A stretch of 64,000 bases of DNA from Phoronis australis (taxonomy: Eukaryota; Phoronida; Phoronidae), in the NCBI GenBank assembly GCA_002633005.1, contig NMRA01000692.1, positions 136,977-200,976 on the forward strand, in the 5' to 3' direction. The notes under the pieces are model-generated. The model was not told where the DNA came from and ran no database searches. It saw nothing but the letters and a program-made list of their open reading frames with translations. The position numbers and the translations under genes are program-made. Positions within the stretch are counted from its first letter, which is position 1. The number at the start of each line of letters is the position of its first letter. Positions 37,638 through 49,600 of the stretch are shown here, in pieces.

Positions 37638-40600
37638 ATGCCGGGTGTTGTTGAGGTATCATTCTCAGTGATCAGTATTTTTGCACTAAAACGTATTTAT
37701 CAACATTTAAGGACTGCCTTATCTCTCACTTGTTCTTTGACATAATAGCCAATGTAACAGTGGCGTTGTAGGTCTGAGGTATTAGATCAGTTATTCTTGC
37801 AAAGCTGGTTAGCTACACACAGACACAATCATCAGTAACAGTGTGCATAGACTAACGAGTATCTGCACTTGAACACTCTTGATACTCTTGTTGCTGCCTT
37901 GTCTGTAGTAGAACCTACCAGGCCTAAATCAACTTTTTATTTTAGCTGGCTAAACAGAGCGAATCGTAGCCTTCACTCATGAGCCAATTACATTTTACAT
38001 CATGCAGACACGGCCTTTGTGCTTGGGTTCTTGTGGTGGGTGGTGAGAACTCGCTGAGCATTTATTTAAAATGGATTGTTTGTTGTTGACTTTTGAGTCA
38101 GACCTACATCGACCTACATTGACCTACAATACTGGAAAAAAATACAACCATAATAGTTACCATTGCATACTTGTGTGTTTATGCATTTTCAAAGATATAA
38201 TGTTTTCAGCTTGCAGACGCTGTGCAGATTTACAAGGACTTGGCCGGCATACCTGCCATTACTTCTGCTAAGGTGTGCACAGTCCAGTCAGATGATGGGC
38301 TGGTGTCCATATATTCAGAATGGACACAGAGAGACTTGGAGCGTATGGAAAAAACAAAGTACTCTCGAACCACAGTCTTAAAGAAGTCAGGAGACGGTTA
38401 TCAAACTATCAGCTCCAGTGTACCTCATGAGCTTGGAACTGAGTAGGAATTTTAAAATTCGTATCGTGTTTTTATGCGACTTTATCCTTCTCAAAATATA
38501 AATAACTGGTCATAGAGAATTATGACGTATAGATGGCGCTTGGTATTCGCCCTAGCCGCCATGTTTCTTTTGTCTCTAAACCCATTGTTTAATTAGCGGT
38601 TACGATCATAGAAAATAACTCGCAAGTATTTCTTCACTGTTTATTGGTTACAGCAAACTACGAATGATCGTAACCTGAAAGAACAGAGACGGGGTAAATA
38701 CTAGGTCGCTAACAAGTGACGTGTGATTACAATAGGTTAACAATGCTAGAGATGTGCTAAGGCTACAATAAATGAGGGAATCTTACCGCTAATTAAACAA
38801 TGGGTTTAGAGACAAAAGAAACATGGCGGCTAGGGCGAATACCAAGCGCCATCTATATGTCATAATTCTCTAGGTCAGATCAAGACAAAGGCTACATGGT
38901 TGCCAGCATCCTGTCGAAGCTACTCATATTTTCATTTACTATTGCATCAAAAAAAATAAATCGGTTGCATGTGAAAATTGTGTCTAATTTTTCTGAAAGT
39001 TCTTGTGCGCATTATGAATACAATGCACGGAAGCTCAAGTTTTTTTAGATTGGGAAAACTAGTGGCCTGAATTGAAACCAAACTTGAGTTGTTATATCAA
39101 GTTAGTTTCAATTGTGAATACAAAATTCATACTTTCGCTTTCAGACTTTGGAATATGGAGTCACCCTCGGGAAATCTACGCGCTGTTGTCCGGAAAAGCA
39201 AATCGAGAAAAGGCGATGATAAATTTTTCATTGAGGTAGTAACCAAAATGTTATGAATGCACAACATTAAGACGAGTGTTAGGATTCTCATTTTAAAATG
39301 AGTTTTAGGTTTTGCACAATACATTTTAGTTTGAGCTTACTTTGAAAATTCGCTGTTCAAAATTCTTTTTCTTATTAATAAGTAACATTAGGAGTAATAT
39401 TAAAATCACAAATTTAACTGGTGTAAAGTTACTTTTGAGTCAATGTATCAATATTTTCATTTGGCGAATACATTTTGGACAATTGTTCATCAAGCCTTGT
39501 ATGCTGTAGTTATTCACCAGTTATTCACTAGGTGGCATTAGTGAAGGAAGATTCCTCATTTCAATAACATATGGAGAGTAAGATGCAGTTATCAGCATGG
39601 GGTATTGTAGATGCCGGGGGCTCCATTCAACTACCAGCATGTATATAGAGATACGAATTGATACACTGGCCCCACCTAGTGGATTTTGATTTTTTAACGT
39701 TTATTTCAAAAAATATAATGTATAATAATTAGAGGTAAGCCCAGAGAATTCCGGAAGGCATTATACCATGCTGAATTTTGAGTCATCATTTGTGTTTGTA
39801 TGTTGACATCTTAATATACGTTGTGTTTCTTTAGATATGGAGTATCACTCGCAAACTGAAGACAATTGATGTCACTGCAGCTGACAAACACGGCGACATC
39901 TATGAGCCTGACGGTAAATATGACTGGTTATAGAATTTATTGTGTAGTTTCTAACACTGTTTTTCTAAATGACAATATAGTATTTGCCAAAAGTAATCGG
40001 ATGTAATCTATTTCCAAAACAACTGATAATGAAGCGTCATGCCAGGAACATCTTTTATTAGTGAGTATTATTTCCACCTAACAATCTTTATGTTGAATTC
40101 CTGGTCCTGACAGAAGACTACCTTGACAGTGTGATTCACCCAAGGGTCATGTTAGAGAATCGAGTCATTTTGTCTATTTACTTGTAGCGTATACTCTTAC
40201 TACCTAAACTTATATATACCCACATTCTTTCTAAAATCTGTTAAGTTTATGCCACTTATTGACAGAAAATTTGTTCCTTACTCAGATTTGAAGTGATTTC
40301 TGGGGTAGTTTGTGACTGAAAATTAGTATTTCTTGAGACCATGCTTGGAGCATTAAATGACCAGTAGTCATGTCAAGTCATTGGGCCTGATGTAAGTAGT
40401 GGAACATATATGACCAGTGATTATCTCAAGTCATAGGTCCTGGCATAAGCAGTAAAGAATTTTTGGTTAATTCCAAGCTGGGAAATCATTCTAATGTGAG
40501 TTGGGAACATCTTGAGGGAAATACGTTTGTTAAGTTGTGTGAATCATGAGTCAAAGGTGTACCCAAGGCCAGCACACAANNNNNNNNNNNNNNNNNNNNN

Positions 40601-43600
40601 NNNNNNNNNNNNNNNNNNNNNNNNNNNNNNNNNNNNNNNNNNNNNNNNNNNNNNNNNNNNNNNNNNNNNNNNNNNNNNNNNNNNNNNNNNNNNNNNNNNN
40701 NNNNNNNNNNNNNNNNNNNNNNNNNNNNNNNNNNNNNNNNNNNNNNNNNNNNNNNNNNNNNNNNNNNNNNNNNNNNNNNNNNNNNNNNNNNNNNNNNNNN
40801 NNNNNNNNNNNNNNNNNNNNNNNNNNNNNNNNNNNNNNNNNNNNNNNNNNNNNNNNNNNNNNNNNNNNNNNNNNNNNNNNNNNNNNNNNNNNNNNNNNNN
40901 NNNNNNNNNNNNNNNNNNNNNNNNNNNNNNNNNNNNNNNNNNNNNNNNNNNNNNNNNNNNNNNNNNNNNNNNNNNNNNNNNNNNNNNNNNNNNNNNNNNN
41001 NNNNNNNNNNNNNNNNNNNNNNNNNNNNNNNNNNNNNNNNNNNNNNNNNNNNNNNNNNNNNNNNNNNNNNNNNNNNNNNNNNNNNNNNNNNNNNNNNNNN
41101 NNNNNNNNNNNNNNNNNNNNNNNNNNNNNNNNNNNNNNNNNNNNNNNNNNNNNNNNNNNNNNNNNNNNNNNNNNNNNNNNNNNNNNNNNNNNNNNNNNNN
41201 NNNNNNNNNNNNNNNNNNNNNNNNNNNNNNNNNNNNNNNNNNNNNNNNNNNNNNNNNNNNNNNNNNNNNNNNNNNNNNNNNNNNNNNNNNNNNNNNNNNN
41301 NNNNNNNNNNNNNCCATTACTTCTGCTAAGGTGTGCACAGTCCAGTCAGATGATGGGCTGGTGTCCATATATTCAGAATGGACACAGAGAGACTTGGAGC
41401 GTATGGAAAAAACAAAGTACTCTCGAACCACAGTCTTAAAGAAGTCAGGAGACGGTTATCAAACTATCAGCTCCAGTGTACCTCATGAGCTTGGAACTGA
41501 GTAGGAATTTTAAAATTCGTATCGTGTTTATATGCGACTTTATCCTTCTCAAAATATAAATAACTGGTCAGATCAAGACAAAGGCTACATGGTTGCCAGC
41601 ATCCTGTCGAAGCTACTCATATTTTCATTTACTATTGCATCAAGAAAAATAAATCGGTTGCATGTGAAAATTGTGTCTAATTTTTCTAAAAGTTCTTGTG
41701 CACATTATGAATACAATGCACGGAAGCTCAAATTTCTTTAGATTGTGAAAACTAGTGGCCTGAATTGAAACCAAACTTGAGTTGTTATATCAAGTTAGTT
41801 TCAATTGTGAATACAAAATTCATGCTTTCGCTTTCAGACTTTGGAATATGGAGTCACCCTCGGGAAATCTACGCGCTGTTGTCCGGAAAAGCAAATCGAG
41901 AAAAGGCGATGACAAATTTTTCATTGAGGTAGTAACCATAATGTTATGAATGCACAACATTATGAAGAGTGTTAGGATTCTCATTTTAAAATGAGTTTTA
42001 GGTTTTACACAATACGTTTTAGTTTGAGCTTATTTTGAAAATTTGCTGTTCAAAATTCTTTTTCTTATTAATAAGTAACACTAGGAGTAATATTAAAATC
42101 ACAAATTTAATTGTTGTAAAGTTACTTTTGAGTCAATGTATCAGTATTTTCATTTGGCGAATACATTTTGGACAATTGTTCATCAAGCCTTGTATACTTT
42201 TTAATATGCATTTGTATGTAACCCAAGCATGCTTTTTGCATTTAAAATCCAGACATACTTGCCACTTATGATTTAGTTCATTTGGTTTACTCATTCACTT
42301 TTTAGTTGTCTGTCGTCAGTGCAATATTGAACAGATCAAATCATTAAAAGTGTTGAGGTGTATGAGAAACTTGTTATTCACCAGTTATTCACTAGGTGGC
42401 GTTAGTGAAGGAAGATTCCTCATTTCAATAACATATGGAGAGTAAGATGCAGTTATCAGCATGGGGTATTGTAGATGCCGGGGGCTTCATGCAACTACCA
42501 GCATGTTTTTATATAGAGATACGAATTGATACACTGGCCCCACCTAGTGGATTTTGATTTTTTAACGTTTATTTCAAAAAATATAATGTATAATTATTAG
42601 AGGTAAGCCCAGAAAATTCCGGAAGGCATTATATCATGCTGAATTTTTAGTCGTTATTTGTGTTCGTATGTTGGCATCTTAAAATACGTTGTGTTTCTTT
42701 AGATATGGAGTATCACTCGCAAACTGAAGACAATTGATGTCACTGCAGCTGACAAACACGGCGACATCTATGAGCCTGACGGTAACTAACTATGACTGGT
42801 TATGGAATTTATTGTGTAGTTTCTAACACTGTTTTTCTAAATGACAATATAGTATTTGGCAAAAGTAATCGGATGTAATCTATTTCCAAAACAACTGATA
42901 ATGAAGCGTCATGCCAGGAGCATCTTTTATTAGTGAGTATTATTTCCACCTAACAATCTTTATGTTGAATTCCTGGTCCTGACAGAAGACTACCTTGACA
43001 GTGTGATTCACCCAAGGGTCATGTTAGAGAATCGAGTCATTTTGTCTATTTACTTGCGGCGTATACTCTTACTACCTAAACTTATTTATACCCACATTCT
43101 TTCTAAAATCTGCCACTTATTGACAGACTATTTGTTCCTTACTCAGATTTGAAGTGATTTCTGGGGTAGTTAGTGACTGAAAATTAGTATTTCTTGAGAC
43201 CATGCTTGGAGCATTAAATGACCAGTGGTCACGTCAAGTCATTGGGCCTGGTGTAAGCAGTGGGACATAAATGACCAGTGATTACCTCAAGTCATAGGTC
43301 CTGGCATAAGCAGTAAAGAATTTTTGGTTAATTCCAAGCTGGGAAATCATTCTAATGTGAGTTGGGAACATCTTGAGGGAAATACGTTTGTTAAGTTGTG
43401 TGAATCATGAGTCACAGGTGTACCCAAGGCCAGCACACAATGGTGCAAGTTAAATGTTTGGTTACACACTCAGACACCTAACATGATCTGTTGAATACTT
43501 TCAAATGAACTTGTTTCACCACCATAGTTTGACTACTCAGTTATTGGCAAGTCTCACTCCACTGTGTCCATTACAACTGTAGGGATTATGTAACTAGTTG

Positions 43601-46600
43601 TATGTATATTTTTAATTTTAATTTTAATTTCAATTATCTTGTCACAGGGCTTGGAATTTTCCGCGGAAACGCGGATTTCCGCTTTTTTCAATGTGCTTTC
43701 CGCTTTTTTTATAATATTTCCACGTAAAAAAATCGGATTTGATATAAAATTTCCGCGGCAAATTCCTTTCTTACCGCGGCGTTGCAGACGACGTTCACCT
43801 CGAAAAGCGGAAGTTGCTCTTTATGTTTCGGAGGAACTTAAATTGTCAACATTGCCGGGGCATCTGGGACAGCGTGGTGTGATTTTCAATGGCGTCTCGT
43901 GTTATTGTTAAGCGCGGCGGCAAATACTACCGCTCTGCAGCCAAAAATGTGTGGGTTGGGAGTGCATGGGCGAGCTAAAAGGACGCAGACGCATGCTACT
44001 GATGGTACTGATGGTGGTAATGTTTTTTTTTTTTAGTCCTCCCGATTTTTGTTGGCGAAAGGTTCACATTGACCATTTCAAGACTGTTTATCGGGCATGA
44101 TTTGGGCCATAAAAGTTTCAAAGTTTCCACGTTTTGTTGTCAGTATTACATGTTAACGAGGCTATGTGTTGTCTGTTTCTGTTTTCATTAATGGTCAACA
44201 TGTATAAAGCCTACTATTCACTAATTTTTAGGTGCTTTTGGATCCCTTGACTGGTCCTCTTCAGAGGGTCACTTGCTGTATGTGGCTGAGAAAAAGCGAG
44301 CTAAGTCCATGTCATATTTTGATCCAAAGGCTGAGCAGGCATCGGAGGATTCTGATGAAACACCAAAAGGTAATAACAGCTAGTCAAAGAAAAATTAAAT
44401 CTTTTCCACTGCACTATTGTACTTATTGTGTTTAACCCCTTGTGACGTGTATTTGGAGTGATGGTCATATCTGGTGTGGGAATCTTTACCTGTTCGGCCA
44501 TTACAATCATTCCAATATTCCTCTAGGAGGTAGCGGGGCGCTCCCAAGGACTTAAGGATTTTTAGTAGTTAGTACCATAATACAGTTGAACATAGTTAAA
44601 TTCTCTTTGATTATTAACTTTCTTGGAAATAGCAACAGTTGGTTCGTTCACAAACTACCGATGAATGTAGCATATTTGCTTGCAGTATTGGATCCTTGAA
44701 GGATGGCTTGAAGGGCTTCCAATACAACATAGCACTCGTCTGGTTTTCCATTCACTGCGACTTATGTTGCATTCATCGTCAAACTTTCATTCCTAACTTA
44801 TCTGCCACTAAATGCTCACTTACTCCTCTACGTTTTTTTAAGCAAGGGAACATATTAATCATAATTTTTATGAGACTTGGGTTTCATTTCAGTCTAGCTG
44901 CTATACACTCCCTTTCTTTCTCAGTATGCAGTAGAATACAGTAGAATACAATATAATACAGTAGAATACAGTAGAATACAGTGCAATACAGTATAATACA
45001 GTAGAATACTGTATAATACAGTAGAATACAGTATAATACAGTAGAATACAGTAGAATACAGTGCAATACAGTGTAATACCGTCACTGTAGAATATATTAG
45101 AATGCAACAGTATGCAGTAGAATACAGTATAATACAGTAGAATACAGTATAATACAGTTGAATACAGTATAATACAGTAGAATACAGTAGAATACAATGC
45201 AATACAGTACAATACAGTACAATACTGTCACTGTAGAATATATTAGAATGCAAAAGTATGCAGTAGAATACAGTACAATACAGTATAATATAGTATAATA
45301 CTGTAGAATACAGCATAATACAGTAGAATACAGTGCAATACAGTAGAATATAGTGCAATACAGTACAATACAGTACAATACCGTCACTGTAGAATACATT
45401 AGAATGCAACAGTATGCAGTAGAATACAGTACAATACCATCACTGTAGAATATATTAGAATGCAACAGTATGCAGCAGAATATTGTAGAATACAGTACAA
45501 TACAGTGCAATACAGTTACTGTAGAATACAGTAGAATGCAGTTGTATTCAGTAGAATACTGTAGAAAACGCTAGCTGTCTAGCATAACTATTCCTTAATA
45601 GTTGATGAAAAATTAATAAACCAGTCATCTGGTCAACTGTTGTTTAATCACCAAAGTTGTGAGGGCACCGTGCCTCCTTGAATTAATCACATACTACATA
45701 ATCGATAATTATTAGTTTTCCTGTATGGATAAACATCCATGATTTTATTACATCTGTTTCTTCTATTAAATTTATTTACTAGACTTAATTTACCTGTTTC
45801 TGTTTTGTTTATTGCCATACCTGTTTGTCCTAATACTTTCACAAACTAAATACACAATGTTATGAAATTGATAGAGCAGAACTTACTTGTGCAGTATATC
45901 CTGATGAACAAGGTAGTTCACTATTAGTCAGACTTTCTTACTTATTATTTATATGTTAAGCCATGTATTGTTTTTCCTAATAAATATATCCATTTCCTGT
46001 AACCAGGTGATGAGAATGTGTTTCATGAAGAATGGGGGGAGCTCCTTGTTGGTAAACACCAACCTGTATTGTGCGTGTTGGATGTGGACACAGGATGTGT
46101 CAGTGTGCTGGAGAATGTACCTGAGGATATCTCACCTGGTCAGGTAAAACACAAGTCTATTAATCATTAGGCGAAATGATTGTAATAGAATCTCAGGGAT
46201 TACAGGGACTATAAACTTGACACGCTTTTATCAGCGATTTCAATAGTGGGGGCAATAAGCATGGTAATTACGTCTGGTCTGGCAATGGAACTACTTTTAA
46301 CTGAATGGTAAGATGCCTTGAACGTCAGCACAACATTCACATATGAAACTTTTTTTCGGTGGCCAAATTTACGATTCAGTAACACCGCGCGACATTAAGT
46401 TTATACAGTACAGCACTTTTTCGACATGTCTATTTAGTTAACTCAATATCTACAGAATTAGAAGGTTCAGGAGAAGCACAGTCTAGTCGCATTACAATGT
46501 ACCTGTCGTTTATATCGTTCGATCGCTACAATATACCGCATTTGCCCTAATAAGGGCTCATGCCCCTATAAGCGCCCCCCATGCGTTTTCAGACTTTGCT

Positions 46601-49600
46601 AAAATAAACGCCCAGTCCATGAACGCCGTGTACATGCGAAAAGTGCCTTACCTACAGTTCTAAAATTCTACAGTAACGTCTTCAATTTATCAATAAGATC
46701 CAATAATCCTGAAAAAAATCATTGTGCACGGAATTTGTAGACCAAGAGCCTCGCCGCTATGTCGGTAATACTATTTACGTGTGACTATACACTTCAATCT
46801 TCCGCCGTGCTTCAAAAAGAGCGCAAGTTTTGCTGATCTTTTGAGGGACTTGTCTTATTATGGTCAGGCCTTTCAGAGCAGACGCAGCGTACTTGTCAAA
46901 GGGATTGTATTGTACCTTTCCTGTACAGATCTTCTCCCTCAACAGGAATCCAAAAATCTCTTTGTACCCGTGAAAGCCGCAAATCGAAGACTCACAAAAA
47001 TTTGACCTTTGTTCAGTTACAAGCACGTGGCTAGGAAAACGTGGTTAGGAAGCGCGCGCTACATTCAAGAATCTGTCATCGAAGATTAGTCTTCCGGAAC
47101 TATCTATTCATGAAACAGGTAGCATAGCATTGGCAAGAAATAAATACTCACTGGTACTTATTTCGGAAAGTTTCTAATACTGTAAAAAACGTTTGCGTTT
47201 GGGAATTATTAAATTAGTTGTAATTGGTGTTTTTTAAAGTCAAAATGACCCAGTGATAGTCAACACTTCTGCACCCTTACACCTCCGAATCTCCCGAAAT
47301 ATATCTCTTAGGCTGTCACACATCCAGTCACCCGGCAACTCCATGACATCGACCTTACCAAGACAATTCTTGAGCGGTTTTAGCAGATGTGATCAACAAG
47401 TGCTAAACAAAACACGTTCTGCTTTACTGCTTGTGTTAATTTCTGTAGTTACCATGAACACCAAGATCTTTACATCGCGTTTACTCTGGCAAATGAAATC
47501 TGATGACTCGCACGCTCTCGCTCGCTCGCACAATACACAGGCGAACTTCAAAACAAACTTCAAACGACAACATGTGTGTTCATCCAGAGATTTTCCTCGT
47601 GTTGCGGAGTACGATCTAGTGTATATTTGGACTTAATATGTAGTTAATCCCGACTCCGCTGGAACTTTAATATCACAGGGATGCTATTTTGAAAATTTAA
47701 GGAGGACTTCAGGTTTACTTATTTGTTGAGTCGAAACTATATTTTTACTCAAGAATTCAACTTGACCTATCGGCGTTCGCGAGGCAGCGACGCATCAGTC
47801 GGCAAGTCTTTGCACTGGGATTTTCTGCAAAATGTTCGTAATTTAACAGCAAAGTTTGATAGCAATGCACTGCAATTTTGTAGAAACTCTGTCATAGGTT
47901 ACAGATGCGTCACAGAGCGTAAATTTGATGAATTCTAGCTTACAATTTCACCTGTTTTGGAGACCAGGTTTCAACCACTTTTGGGCTATAATAAGCCCCC
48001 CCCTTCCTGAAGCGAATTTTTCTAAGTGCCCTGGGCACTTATTAGGGCGAATACGGTATTGTATTGTCTCACTGATACGAAATGCACATCGAGGACAGTA
48101 ATTAACATGTCTCTCCAAGATTACCAGGGGGTTGTATTTTCACTAGGTGACTTCAAAAATAGCTACAACCCCCATTAATAACTTGGTTTCATTGTCATAT
48201 GTCCATTTTAGTCTTTGCATGAATGACACTAGCATGAGATCGCTGTTGAGATTGTTTGTTCCAATCCAGGCACTCTGGGTACCAGGTGACAGTGGTGTGG
48301 TATTCGTCGGCTGGTCACATGAACCGTTCAGGCTTGGAATTACTTATTGTCCTATCAGAAGCAGCGCCATCTATCACATTGATTTCCAGTCAGCAACATG
48401 TAGTAAGTGAGGCCTTTTTGTCTATTTTTTACTTAAGTTTTGTTTTATTATAGTCACATATGTTAGACACTGTTGTACTTTAATCCATTGTGCATGGAAA
48501 AAGGGCCGTTTTTTGCCAAATTATTTCAGCAGATATTATTAATAAAGTTTGTCTGTGTGTAGCATTGAGAGAGACTGATTTAGCTCAAAAACGTATGCTA
48601 ATGCTTTTATTTACCAAATGAAATTGATTACTTACTTTTTTTCAAAATCCGACTGGTATTCGACTAAGGATTTTTATGCTTGTATTTACCGACGGGTTCT
48701 CAAATGTCTGCGGATTACCTGGTTTCTTTTGATTCAGGAATGTTTCGTGAAATGTCTGAAAGAAGTGTCACAGAGATTATCATCTGCAGCACAGTACACA
48801 TCAAAAGTAAATGGACAAAATTCCGCTTAACTGTCCAATTGGTAATGACCAGTCATGACTGGTTATGACCTGTCTTGATTGGCAATGAACAGTCATGTCA
48901 AGTAATGACTGGTAATGACCTGCACACATCCTAACTGGTTATGACCAGTCATGACTGGTTATGACCTGTCTTGATTGGCAATGAACAGTCATGTCAAGTA
49001 ATGACTGGTAATGACCTGCACACATCCTAACTGGTTATGACCAGTCAGGACAGGTTATGAACAGTCATGTCAAGTAATGACTGGTAATGAACTGCACACA
49101 TCCTGACTGGTTATGACCTGTCAAAGTGGGAATGTTCTTCTTTCCACCTACTCTGACTGGAAAATAGTTCCACTTGCACTGCAACATCATGACTGGGTAA
49201 ACTGCATACGCTCAGTTATCATGTTAATGCCAGGTCATTTTTTGTTCGACTTTTGTGCTCATTTGAAACATTTGCTGAAGTTTGCCATTATTTTGTCTCT
49301 CTTCAGCTGTAGTGGGCTCCCTAGACCAGTCTGTTCGCAACCCTATCTTCAGCCCAGACAAAACCAAGTTGGTTTTCCTCCAGAATCCTGTCGGTGGCCC
49401 CCACATAAGGTGTTCACAGCTTGTACAGGTTGGAAGTTAATAACATGTAGTGTGGACTGCATTAGACTTATGTTAATTCAGCTTAGATTTGCTTTAAACC
49501 CATTTTGTGTCTGAAAAAAGCTTGAACCACTTATCTTTATAATTTGTCTTTTGTAACTTATTATCAATTACTTCCCTTCACAGACTAGAAGTGAGCTTGT

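Larger units (their letters stand above)
38256..43440 (+). other. APEH exons 2-4 present twice around a gap (probable haplotype duplication)
   Basis: Block A 38256-40579 and block B 41314-43440 are nearly identical apart from two large indels, in introns as well as exons. B repeats exon 2 (from 41314 to 41500), exon 3 (41838-41928) and exon 4 (42703-42781); exon differences seen are silent (GAT/GAC). Block A stops at the gap exactly where B continues into unique sequence after 43440. Splicing exon 4 to a second exon 2 would break frame (phase 1 to phase 0). One copy should be ignored in the gene model. Confidence 0.85.

Noticed and set aside
40512-41504. Long ORFs of about 300 codons on both strands
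   Set aside because: They exist only because the N gap has no stop codons; the real part is APEH exon 2.
38256-43440. Genuine internal duplication of APEH exons
   Set aside because: Phases do not fit for exon 4 to exon 2, introns are near-identical, and the blocks end at the gap in complementary fashion.
43639-43911. 90-codon plus-strand ORF
   Set aside because: CpG-rich low-complexity intron sequence; no splice signals join it to APEH in phase.
44884-45510. Minus-strand ORFs of up to 162 codons rich in Tyr, Cys and Leu
   Set aside because: Translation of the 10-bp satellite; no composition or splice evidence of a gene.
47253-47636. 127-codon plus-strand ORF
   Set aside because: Lies inside an inverted-repeat transposon in an APEH intron, with no recognisable domain.
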